From NCBI GenBank assembly GCA_003161495.1, contig PMOP01000062.1, positions 1 through 13,655 on the forward strand: DNA of 13,655 bases, in the 5' to 3' direction. The translations under genes and the position numbers were made by a program. The notes beneath the pieces were generated by a model. That model made no database searches. It was not told where the DNA came from and saw only the letters and a program-made list of their open reading frames with translations. How positions within the stretch are numbered: position 1 is the first letter of the stretch; each line of letters opens with the position of its first letter. Of the stretch, positions 7,421-13,655 are shown piece by piece. The stretch comes from Acidobacteriota bacterium. Its GTDB lineage: Bacteria > Acidobacteriota > Terriglobia > Acidiferrales > UBA7541.

Positions 7421-9031
7421 ATGGCGCGCAGACTCTGCCTTCTCGTTTCATTATTCATCCTTTTCGCGGGAACCGCGTCCGCGCAGACCGTGGATGCCCG
7501 GAAAGCTTTAGAGGCAGCTTCCAAGGCAATGGGCGCCGTCAACATGAAGACGCTTCAATACTCCGCGAGCGGCTGGTTCTCGCAAATCGGCCAAACCTAC
7601 GGGCTGGCCGAAGATTGGCCGCATTACGAAGTTGCGGACTACACGCGCGTCATCGACTACGATGCGAAATGGTCACGCGAGGATTACACTCGCAGGCAGG
7701 GGAAGTATCCGCTGCTTGGCAGAACACCGGTGCCGGAACAACACGTCACGTCCATCTTGAGCGGCAACTACGCCTGGGACATGCAGGGTGATACCCCAGT
7801 GCCGCTCACGCGGATGTATCTGGACGGCGTGCCCTATTCCGATCTGCGGCAACTCGAACTCGTGCTTACTCCCGACGGATTCCTCAAAGCGGCGCTCGCT
7901 GCTTCGGATGCGACAGCGATCTCGCTGAACATCGTGGGCGCGTCGGACATTGGCCTCTCCCAATTTGGAAGAAAGGTGACGATCGTCTCCTTCACCATGG
8001 GGAAATATAAATTCAACGGAACGATCAATGACCAGAATCTGGTCGAGCTGGTCGACACGTGGTTTGCGAATCCCGTCTACGGCGACATGGACTACGAAAT
8101 GCGCTACACCAAGTACAAAGATTTCGGCGGAATCATGTTTCCCGGCCAAATTCACGTGCATCAAGGCGACCCGCGGCTGAACCCCGCCCACAACTACTAC
8201 GAGATCAATGTGACGGACGTGAAGGCGAATGTGCCGGTAACGCCGATGCCGGTCCCTGAGACTGTTAGGACAGCAACGGCGCCGCCGGTGAAGGTGGAGA
8301 GCCAAAAGCTCGCGGACGGAGTCTGGCTTCTGGGCGGAGGGACGCACAACAGCGTGCTTGTCGAATTCAACGACTTCGTCGCGGTAGTCGAAGCGCCACA
8401 GAATGAGGCGCGTTCGCTTGCGGTCATCGCCGAAGCGAACAGGCTTGTTCCCAACAAACTGATTCGCTACGTCATCAATACGCACCATCACATGGATCAT
8501 GCCGGAGGTCTTCGCACGTATCTTTCGCAAGGTACAACGATCGTGACGCACGAGTCCAACAAGCAGTATTACCTCGACATCATGTTTTACCCCGCGCCGA
8601 GAACGCTCGACCAGGATCGCCTGGCGGTCTTCAGCCCGATGTACATGATCAGCAGGCGGCCCGCGCCAATTGACACAGTGGGCGGCGACACGCGCGGAGA
8701 AGGAAAATACGTGGTGACCGACGGCGCGCGCCTGATGGAAATCTTCCATGTGCAGGACATGGCCTACGAGCTGGGAGACCCGTCGTACAGCCAGGGAAAT
8801 CACAGCGCCGATATGTTGATGGCCTATTTGCCGAAAGAGAAGATTCTGGTGAATGCCGACCTCTACTCACCACCGGCGCCTGGTGGGGCACTTCCCACGC
8901 CAACTCCTGCCATGCGCACGCTGTATCAGAACATGCTGAAACTGAAGCTTGATGTCGCGCAGCATGTTCCGATACACGGGCACGTGGGAACGAACGACGA
9001 ATTCTTGAAGATTGTAGGCAAGGCTCAATAG
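7421..9031 (+). CDS. Secreted metallo-beta-lactamase-fold hydrolase with long N-terminal domain
   Basis: A 536-residue exported protein; the signal peptide is MARRLCLLVSLFILFAGTASA, and GAGGG lies 6 nt before the ATG. The MBL domain fills about residues 290-536. Its zinc motif is intact: T354-H355-H-H357-M-D359-H360, then N460-H461-S, D480 in NADLYSP, and H519/H521 in PIHGHVG, the usual two-metal set. Residues 22-285 form a separate beta-rich region of unknown family (repeated Tyr/Trp/Asp strands such as YGDMDYEMRYTKYKDFGG). MBL-fold enzymes hydrolyse lactams, lactones, thioesters or phosphodiesters; the substrate is not evident and antibiotic resistance should not be inferred. It is monocistronic by spacing and ends 3 nt before a perfect inverted repeat. 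Confidence 0.85.
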   Translation: MARRLCLLVSLFILFAGTASAQTVDARKALEAASKAMGAVNMKTLQYSASGWFSQIGQTYGLAEDWPHYEVADYTRVIDYDAKWSREDYTRRQGKYPLLGRTPVPEQHVTSILSGNYAWDMQGDTPVPLTRMYLDGVPYSDLRQLELVLTPDGFLKAALAASDATAISLNIVGASDIGLSQFGRKVTIVSFTMGKYKFNGTINDQNLVELVDTWFANPVYGDMDYEMRYTKYKDFGGIMFPGQIHVHQGDPRLNPAHNYYEINVTDVKANVPVTPMPVPETVRTATAPPVKVESQKLADGVWLLGGGTHNSVLVEFNDFVAVVEAPQNEARSLAVIAEANRLVPNKLIRYVINTHHHMDHAGGLRTYLSQGTTIVTHESNKQYYLDIMFYPAPRTLDQDRLAVFSPMYMISRRPAPIDTVGGDTRGEGKYVVTDGARLMEIFHVQDMAYELGDPSYSQGNHSADMLMAYLPKEKILVNADLYSPPAPGGALPTPTPAMRTLYQNMLKLKLDVAQHVPIHGHVGTNDEFLKIVGKAQ

Positions 9032-9034
9032 CTC

Positions 9035-9109
9035 TAGTGGCGCAGGCTTCAGCCTGTGGGGTTTAGTCCTTGCAAAGATTAACCCCACAGGCTGAAGCCT
9101 GCGCCACTA
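9035..9109. repeat. CAGGCTTCA-type inverted repeat, perfect copy
   Basis: Arms 9035-9063 and 9081-9109 are perfect 29-nt inverted copies around a 17-nt loop (9064-9080). Each arm contains the inner palindrome CAGGCT-TC-AGCCTG. This is the best-preserved of three copies (others at 1019-1094 and 5928-6000). It begins 3 nt after the stop of the MBL-fold gene, so its RNA would form a very stable hairpin at the 3' end of that message. Confidence 0.85.
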
Positions 9110-9134
9110 AAACCCGCGCCGAAACGCGCGGAGT

Positions 9135-9163
9135 TTGACACCAGATTGCCCCGAGCATATAGT
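9135..9163 (+). promoter_or_regulatory. Strong sigma-70-like promoter for the lactonase unit
   Basis: TTGACA (9135-9140) and TATAGT (9158-9163) are separated by exactly 17 nt, a near-consensus housekeeping promoter. Transcription would begin near 9170, leaving about 94 nt of leader before the ATG at 9264. It lies just after the repeat that closes the upstream gene. Confidence 0.65.
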
Positions 9164-9263
9164 TTTGCGCAAAGATAAAGTTGAATCGTAAATTTGGCTG
9201 AACCAGCGCTGAGCGCGTCCGGCCGCCGGATGAGCTTGAATATTCAGGAGGCGCAAAAACAGA

Positions 9264-10187
9264 ATGACCGATTCCATCCAGGCCGTCGAAGTGAAATCGC
9301 CCGAGATGCTCAAGCTGATAGACAATAACGCGGCTGTCGAAAAACTGTGCACGGGTTTTTGGTTCACCGAAGGCCCTATTTGGAATGCGAAAGAGCAATG
9401 CCTGTATTTCAGCGACATGCCCGGAGATGTGCGCCGCCGCTGGAGCGCCAAGGATGGCGTCAAGGAAGTTCGCAAACCCAGCAACAAGTGCAATGGCATG
9501 ACCTACGACGCCGCGGGAAACTTATATGTATGCGAACATGTCACCAGTTCTCTCGTCATGGAAACTCCATCGGGCGAGCGCAAAGTTCTCGCTACTCACT
9601 GGCAAGGAAAAGAGCTCAACAGCCCGAACGACGTGGTGCTTCGTTCCGACAAAACGATTTATTTTAGCGATCCCTCCTATGGGCGAATGCCGGTCTTCGG
9701 CCTCGAACGCAAGCAGGACTTGGGCTTTCAGGGCCTCTTCCGAATTTCTCCGGACGGAAAACTGCATCTGGAGGCGGATGATTTTGGCCAGACCAACGGC
9801 GTGTGTTTCTCGCCGGATGAAAAAATTCTATACGTGAACGATTCGCCGAGAGCCCATATCCGCGCGTTCGATGTCGCTCCGGATGGCTCGCTCAGCAACA
9901 GCCGCATATTTGCCGAGAAGATTGGCGACGGCGTTCTCGAGAACGGCATTGTCGACGGTATGAAGGTCGATGAGAAGGGCAACGTGTACGTCACGGGGCC
10001 GCGCGGCATTTGGGTTCTCAGCCCGGGCGCGAAGCATTTGGGTGTAATCCGAATGCCCGAGCACGCCGGAAATCTGAACTGGGGCGGGAAGCAGTGGGAT
10101 GAGTTGTACTGCGCCTGCTCGACATCGATTTATCGCGTGAAGATGAAAGTCCGAGGAAATCCTGTCGCATACATGAGTATGCGCTAA
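9264..10187 (+). CDS. SMP-30/gluconolactonase/LRE family lactonase
   Basis: A 307-residue six-bladed propeller protein with no signal peptide, so cytoplasmic. Residues expected for the single divalent metal and substrate site of the family are present: E36 in FTEGP, N122 in NSPND, N178 in QTNGVCFSPD and D231 in GIVDGMKVDEKGNVYV. Members open sugar lactones such as gluconolactone or related cyclic esters. A good AGGAGG lies at 9246-9251, 12 nt before the ATG, slightly far. The next gene starts 8 nt after its stop, so the two form an operon behind the promoter at 9135. Substrate unknown; a sugar-acid or hydroxy-acid lactone is the likely class given the dehydrogenases downstream. Confidence 0.9.
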   Translation: MTDSIQAVEVKSPEMLKLIDNNAAVEKLCTGFWFTEGPIWNAKEQCLYFSDMPGDVRRRWSAKDGVKEVRKPSNKCNGMTYDAAGNLYVCEHVTSSLVMETPSGERKVLATHWQGKELNSPNDVVLRSDKTIYFSDPSYGRMPVFGLERKQDLGFQGLFRISPDGKLHLEADDFGQTNGVCFSPDEKILYVNDSPRAHIRAFDVAPDGSLSNSRIFAEKIGDGVLENGIVDGMKVDEKGNVYVTGPRGIWVLSPGAKHLGVIRMPEHAGNLNWGGKQWDELYCACSTSIYRVKMKVRGNPVAYMSMR

Positions 10188-10195
10188 GAGGGAAC

Positions 10196-10807
10196 ATGGC
10201 CGACCGGAAGCTCAATGCGCGAAAGACGGCGCTGATCATTCAGGATTTGCAAAATGACGTCATCATCGAGGGAGGCGCGTTCGCTTCATCCGGCGCGCCG
10301 GCCCATGCCAAGAAACAAAATGTGGTTCAAAATGTGAAAGACTTGGCCGCGGCGATGCGCAAGGCAGGCGCCATCGTAATTCACATTCATTATATCGTCG
10401 AGCCGGGTGCGCCGGGGCTCAAGCTGAACGCTCCGCTGTTTCGCGGTTTGGCGGAGAGCAAGGCTGTGGTGCGGGGAACGTGGGGCGCAGCGCCGGTCGA
10501 AGGGCTTGAGCCGCAAAAGGGCGACGTGGTCGTTGAGAAAATGCGCATGAATGGATTTCATGGCACCAAACTTGAAACGATCCTGCAGGGATACGGGATC
10601 GATTCCCTGGTGATTACCGGGGCCTGGACCAATTTTTCCATCGAGCACACGGCGCGGCACGGAGCCGATTCGGGCTATGAGGTCGTCGTGGCGACCGATG
10701 GAACGTCCACCATTAACGACGAATGGCAAAACGCGGGAATTAATTTTGCTCTTCAAAATATCGCCGACCGCTGGAGTTGCGAAGAAATCATCCAGGCTTT
10801 GAGCTAG
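10196..10807 (+). CDS. Isochorismatase-fold hydrolase homologue with Ser in place of catalytic Cys
   Basis: A 203-residue cytoplasmic protein of the isochorismatase / cysteine hydrolase superfamily (nicotinamidase, ureidoacrylate amidohydrolase, N-carbamoylsarcosine amidase relatives). D17 in IIQDLQND and K115 in VVEKMRMNGF match the conserved Asp and Lys. The third position, in the VTGxxTNxCVxxTAR motif, is S148 (ITGAWTNFSIEHTAR), so the thiol nucleophile of the amidase branch is absent. Isochorismate-cleaving members also work without that Cys, so an Asp-driven or non-amidase reaction is possible, as is loss of activity. A GAGGGA site lies 2 nt before the ATG, and the gap to the lactonase gene is 8 nt, so they are co-transcribed. 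No isochorismate-synthesis gene is visible nearby. Confidence 0.85.
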   Translation: MADRKLNARKTALIIQDLQNDVIIEGGAFASSGAPAHAKKQNVVQNVKDLAAAMRKAGAIVIHIHYIVEPGAPGLKLNAPLFRGLAESKAVVRGTWGAAPVEGLEPQKGDVVVEKMRMNGFHGTKLETILQGYGIDSLVITGAWTNFSIEHTARHGADSGYEVVVATDGTSTINDEWQNAGINFALQNIADRWSCEEIIQALS

Positions 10808-10812
10808 CCAAA

Positions 10813-10913
10813 TAGCACAGGCAGTCTTGCCTGTGCGGTTTTTGCAATTGACGCAGAATAGGTCGACTTCTTATTCAGTTCTCAAAATCGCACAGGCAGG
10901 AGTGCCTGTGCTA
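10813..10913. repeat. GCACAGGC-type inverted repeat
   Basis: Arms 10813-10842 and 10884-10913 are inverted copies matching at 27 of 30 positions around a 41-nt loop. Each arm is itself a hairpin with 9-bp stem GCACAGGCA/TGCCTGTGC or close to it. It is a different sequence family from the GCCGGC and CAGGCTTCA repeats here but has the same hairpin-pair layout. It starts 5 nt after the isochorismatase-fold stop and ends 23 nt before the next ATG. Confidence 0.8.
10815..10843 (+). terminator. Rho-independent-like terminator formed by the repeat's left arm
   Basis: GCACAGGCA pairs with TGCCTGTGC (9 bp, 4-nt loop), then GG and five T (10839-10843). It would end the lactonase/isochorismatase-fold transcript. 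The right arm read on the minus strand has a similar hairpin followed by GATTTT. Confidence 0.6.
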
Positions 10914-10936
10914 CTCACGGACACGATCGAGAGTGC

Positions 10937-11977
10937 ATGACCTTTCCCCATGAAACCTCCATTGTCGTTTCCGCGGACGACGAACGCGCGCTAATCGTTT
11001 ACGTCCTCACAAAGCTGGGAGCTAACCAAAGGGAATCTTTGATTCAAGCAGACGTTCTGACGGAAGCGGATTTGCGCGGCCATCATTCCCACGGGTTGCA
11101 GCGCCTGCCCGTTTTGGCGGCTCGCATCCGGAAGCGCCTCATCCGCGTCGATGTCGCTCCCGATTACGTCTGGACCGCGGATTCCGTTTTAAGCGTGGAC
11201 GGCAAAGATGGCTTGGGTCCCTTTGTTGCGGAGTCCGCAATGGAGCTGGCAAAAACCGCGCTGGAACAAAGAGGAATCATCGCCGTCGCGATTCGCAACA
11301 GCAGCCACATCGGAATGATCGGATACTATTGCGAGAAGCGCGCGCGCGAAGGTTTCCTCTGTATCGCGATGACGGAAAGCGAAGCTCTCGTTCATCCCCA
11401 TGGCGGCACAAAAGCGCTGGTCGGCACAAATCCGATCGCCATCGGCATTCCCAGCGATTCCGCGCCGTTTGTTTTTGACATGGCCACTTCCACGAGCGCA
11501 ATCGGCAAGATCTATGCCAGCAAGCATCGTGGCGAGCAAATCCCTCTGGGATGGGCGATCGACGCCGCGGGTAATCCAACGACCAACCCGGATGATGCTC
11601 TGAAAGGCTCGCTCACTCCCGCGGCCGGACCAAAAGGCTACGGGCTCGGCATTTCGATTGGAATCCTCGCCGGACTTTTGCCGGGTGGCGAGATCGGGCG
11701 GCTCGTGCTCGGAACTTTAGATACGGAGTCCCGCTGCACCAAGGGTGATTTATTTCTTTTGCTGAATCCGGCGGCTTTTGCGGGCGGCCCTACACTGACA
11801 AACCGTGTTGCGTCTTACCTTGATGAACTGCGCCATTCGCCGCCGCAAAAAGGTTGCGAGAATGTTATCGTACCCGGTGACCGGGCGCGGCAGCTTCGCG
11901 AGGAACGTTTGCGTTCCGGGATACCTCTTCCAAAGGAAGTCTGGCTCGCGGCAGAAAGGCTGAAAGATGAGCTTTGA
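10937..11977 (+). CDS. LDH2/MDH2-family NAD(P)-dependent oxidoreductase
   Basis: A 346-residue cytoplasmic enzyme of the malate/L-lactate dehydrogenase (type 2) family, which also includes ureidoglycolate, sulfolactate, diketogulonate and delta-piperideine-carboxylate reductases. Family signatures are present: DLRGHHSHGLQR (46-56) with the catalytic His, SSHIGMIGYY (122-131), HPHGGTKALVGTNPIAIGIP (153-172) for cofactor binding, and GPKGYGLGISIGILAGLLPG (231-250). The length is normal for the family. These enzymes interconvert 2-hydroxy and 2-oxo acids; the exact substrate cannot be told. The ATG at 10937 has only a weak upstream GAGAG. Its last 11 nt overlap the iron alcohol dehydrogenase, so translation is probably coupled. 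A candidate promoter would have to lie within or just after the repeat at 10813-10913. Confidence 0.88.
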   Translation: MTFPHETSIVVSADDERALIVYVLTKLGANQRESLIQADVLTEADLRGHHSHGLQRLPVLAARIRKRLIRVDVAPDYVWTADSVLSVDGKDGLGPFVAESAMELAKTALEQRGIIAVAIRNSSHIGMIGYYCEKRAREGFLCIAMTESEALVHPHGGTKALVGTNPIAIGIPSDSAPFVFDMATSTSAIGKIYASKHRGEQIPLGWAIDAAGNPTTNPDDALKGSLTPAAGPKGYGLGISIGILAGLLPGGEIGRLVLGTLDTESRCTKGDLFLLLNPAAFAGGPTLTNRVASYLDELRHSPPQKGCENVIVPGDRARQLREERLRSGIPLPKEVWLAAERLKDEL

Positions 11978-13172
11978 AGACGGCAATCATGTGTGGGGAT
12001 TTTCGACCGCGGGCAGAATATTTTTTGGATGGGGCGCGGCGAGTGTGTTGCGAAATGTTGCGCAGGAATTCGGACCGCGAGTGCTGATTTGCACGGACCA
12101 GAATATGGTTAAGGCCGGCGTGTGCGAAACAGTGGTAGCGCAACTCGCGGAAGGAAAAGCTGAGGTTAACATTTTTGACCAGGGGCAGCCTGAAGTCGAT
12201 CGCCAAACCATCGAGCGCGCCGCCGCTGTGGCGCAGGCATATGCGCCTGACGTAGTGGTTGGTTTAGGCGGTGGCAGCAACCTCGATCTTTCCAAAGCGG
12301 TGGCGATCCTGGTGAAGTATCCCGGCCCCCTTCCCTCTTTTTACGGCGAAAACAATATTCCCGGTCCGATTGCGCCGGTCGTTGCGGTTCCCACAACCGC
12401 GGGCACTGGATCCGAAGTAAGTCCAGTCGCGGTGGTGGCCGACCCTGAGCGCGCCATGAAAGTTGGGATAGCGTCCCGCGCTCTGATTCCGGCGTGGGCC
12501 ATTGTGGATCCCGCGCTGACGGTTTCCTGTCCGGCAAGTGTAACGGCCCATTCCGGCATGGACGCGCTTGCTCATGCAATCGAATCCTTCTGCGCGAAGG
12601 TGCGAACCGATTGTTCTCCACACGCGATCTTCGTCGGCAAGAATCCGATGTCGGACATCCTCGCGACCAAAGCGATTTCCGCAATCGCAAAATTCCTTCC
12701 GACAGCAGTAGCTCAGCCGAAGGACCGCGCTGCGCGGGAAGAAATGGCCATGGCCAGTCTCCTTGCCGGAATGGCTTTTTCTGCCGCCGGAACGGCCACC
12801 GTGCATGCGTTGCAATATCCCGTGGGAGAAGCGACCCACACGCCGCACGGTTTGGGAAATGCCGTCCTGCTGCCTACGGTCATGAAAAGCATCACCTCCT
12901 CGCGAATTCCAGAAATGGCATTCATCGCGCGCAGTCTGGATCCCGCGCTCAACTCCAAGTCCGATGCGGACGCTGCCAGCCAAGCGGCTGAGCTCGTCGA
13001 GAAATTAGGCGCGAAAGTTGGAATACCAAAAGGCCTCCGCGCGCTGGGCGTAAAAAAAGAACAGCTTCCTCAACTTTCAAAAATGGCATCGACAGTGCGA
13101 AGGCTTCTGGATAACAGCCCCGTCCCATTTGATGAAAGTGACCTTCTGCGACTTCTTCAGGAAGCTTTCTAA
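11967..13172 (+). CDS. Iron-type (group III) alcohol dehydrogenase
   Basis: A 401-residue cytoplasmic enzyme with a Rossmann-like N-terminal half (VVVGLGGGSNLDLSKAVAIL, 96-115; VPTTAGTGSEVSPVAVV, 141-157) and an all-helical metal half. Iron ligands expected for the family are present: D199 and H203 in GMDALAHAIE, H280 in TVHALQYPVG and H294 in TPHGLGNAVLLP. The conserved active-site His four residues after H280 (H267 in E. coli FucO) is Y284. Tyr at this place is also found in hydroxyacid-oxoacid transhydrogenase-type members, so 4-hydroxybutyrate-like substrates are one possibility. It overlaps the upstream dehydrogenase by 11 nt. No clear terminator follows; only a 6-bp GAATCG/CGATTC palindrome at 13180-13192. 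Confidence 0.9.
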   Translation: MSFEDGNHVWGFSTAGRIFFGWGAASVLRNVAQEFGPRVLICTDQNMVKAGVCETVVAQLAEGKAEVNIFDQGQPEVDRQTIERAAAVAQAYAPDVVVGLGGGSNLDLSKAVAILVKYPGPLPSFYGENNIPGPIAPVVAVPTTAGTGSEVSPVAVVADPERAMKVGIASRALIPAWAIVDPALTVSCPASVTAHSGMDALAHAIESFCAKVRTDCSPHAIFVGKNPMSDILATKAISAIAKFLPTAVAQPKDRAAREEMAMASLLAGMAFSAAGTATVHALQYPVGEATHTPHGLGNAVLLPTVMKSITSSRIPEMAFIARSLDPALNSKSDADAASQAAELVEKLGAKVGIPKGLRALGVKKEQLPQLSKMASTVRRLLDNSPVPFDESDLLRLLQEAF

Positions 13173-13222
13173 GAAACTCGAATCGTCGATTCTCGCCGTG
13201 GGTGCTGGCTTCCTGAATGCTT

Positions 13223-13242
13223 CGGGTGTATAAAAGTGCCCA
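13223..13242 (+). promoter_or_regulatory. Second copy of the CGGGTGTATAA element
   Basis: CGGGTGTATAAAAGTGCCCA matches 18 of 20 bases of 7332-7351; the two differences are adjacent. It holds TATAAA (13229-13234) with TG just before it and only a poor -35 (TGGCTT, 13206-13211). It lies 48 nt before the ATG at 13291, so it probably marks a promoter or operator for that gene. Confidence 0.45.
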
Positions 13243-13290
13243 CCGGGATGGTCAGAACAGAAATTCTAACGGATGATGAGGGGGAGAGCC

Positions 13291-13655
13291 ATGGGTAAGA
13301 ATAAAAGTCTAATGGCATTTGGCCTGGCGGCAGGCCTGTGTTTGTTGGTTTTGTTTGGAGCTCGAGGCGCGCAGACGCAGAACGCGCCAAAGTACAAGGT
13401 CGATGCGGATTGGCCAAAGCCTTTGCCGAACAAGTGGAAGATGGGCGGCGTCACGGGATTGGCCGTCGACAAGGACGACAACGTTTGGGTGCACGATCGC
13501 CCGAACGATCTGACCGATATTGAGCTCGAGGCGGAGCTAACTCCCCCGATAGCCGATTGCTGCGTCCGGCCTCCGTCCATGATTCATATCGATAAGGAAG
13601 GCAACGTCATCGGTTCCATCGATCCGCCGCAGGGCCACGGGATGACGGTGGACAG
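13291..13655 (+). CDS. Secreted NHL-type six-bladed propeller protein, 5' part only
   Basis: The ATG at 13291 follows a purine-rich GAGGGGGAG site, and the frame stays open for 121 codons to the window edge. A signal peptide (MGKNKSLMAFGLAAGLCLLVLFGARGAQ) leads into KYKVDADWPKPLPNKWKMGG, then GLAVDKDDNVWVHDRP, TPPIADCCVRPPSMIHIDKE and GHGMTVD. The opening WPKPLPNxW, the D-DNVWV blade motif and a Cys-Cys pair (C90-C91) before a Pro-rich turn are typical of a family of secreted NHL-repeat propellers, often annotated as peptidylamidoglycolate-lyase-like. The catalytic half is outside the window, so enzyme function cannot be judged. It is probably not in the dehydrogenase operon, since 118 nt with the CGGGTGTATAA element separate them. 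Confidence 0.8.
   Translation, partial: MGKNKSLMAFGLAAGLCLLVLFGARGAQTQNAPKYKVDADWPKPLPNKWKMGGVTGLAVDKDDNVWVHDRPNDLTDIELEAELTPPIADCCVRPPSMIHIDKEGNVIGSIDPPQGHGMTVD

Noticed and set aside
7673..8803. A 376-codon minus-strand frame over the MBL-fold gene
   Set aside because: Rich in Arg/His/Val without domain features; the plus-strand frame carries the complete zinc motif and signal peptide.
7421..9031. Beta-lactamase
   Set aside because: Only the MBL fold and zinc motif are shared; the large N-terminal domain and the context give no support for beta-lactam hydrolysis.
10848..10878. Promoter TTGACG...TATTCA for the LDH2-family gene
   Set aside because: The hexamers are weak and the spacer is 18 nt, and it lies inside the loop of the hairpin repeat; too weak to list as a feature.
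1019..10913. CRISPR array suggested by repeated palindromes
   Set aside because: Copies are kilobases apart, differ in sequence family and orientation, and have no regular spacers or cas genes.

Overview
The window is a moderately GC-rich bacterial chromosome segment of about 13.7 kb with twelve protein-coding genes (two run off the ends) and no rRNA, tRNA or CRISPR array that I can see. Many products are secreted: a carboxypeptidase-regulatory-like/cytochrome c/propeller protein, an IPT/TIG protein, a kinesin-light-chain-type TPR protein, a metallo-beta-lactamase-fold enzyme and an NHL-type propeller. Together with abundant GC-rich palindromic repeats after genes, this gene mix most resembles an Acidobacteriota genome (Solibacter/Koribacter-like). 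That assignment is inference from gene content, not from a marker gene.

Layout. Positions 1-189 hold the 3' end of an unrecognised plus-strand gene. It converges on a minus-strand fatty acid hydroxylase/sterol desaturase family gene (300-920), with a large inverted repeat between them. A second minus-strand gene (1109-2770) encodes a secreted M48-like protein whose HExxH zinc motif has decayed to KEMGY. It is divergent from a plus-strand pair: a small monoheme cytochrome c (3036-3419) and a three-domain haem/propeller protein (3438-5342). Next come a small IPT/TIG protein (5506-5925), a TPR protein (6140-7213) and a secreted MBL-fold hydrolase (7421-9031), each apparently with its own leader.

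The last third looks catabolic. An SMP-30/gluconolactonase-like lactonase (9264-10187) is followed 8 nt later by an isochorismatase-fold protein (10196-10807) whose usual nucleophilic Cys is Ser. A terminator-like repeat separates these from an LDH2/malate-lactate dehydrogenase family oxidoreductase (10937-11977), which overlaps an iron-type alcohol dehydrogenase (11967-13172). A secreted NHL-type propeller gene starts at 13291 and runs off the end. A plausible theme is lactone opening followed by NAD(P)-dependent oxidation of hydroxy acids or alcohols; the substrate cannot be read from sequence.

The non-coding DNA is the most distinctive part. Five large inverted repeats from three sequence families each begin 2-14 nt after a stop codon. 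A 20-nt element (CGGGTGTATAA..GTGCCCA) occurs upstream of two separate secreted-protein genes, which suggests a shared promoter class.
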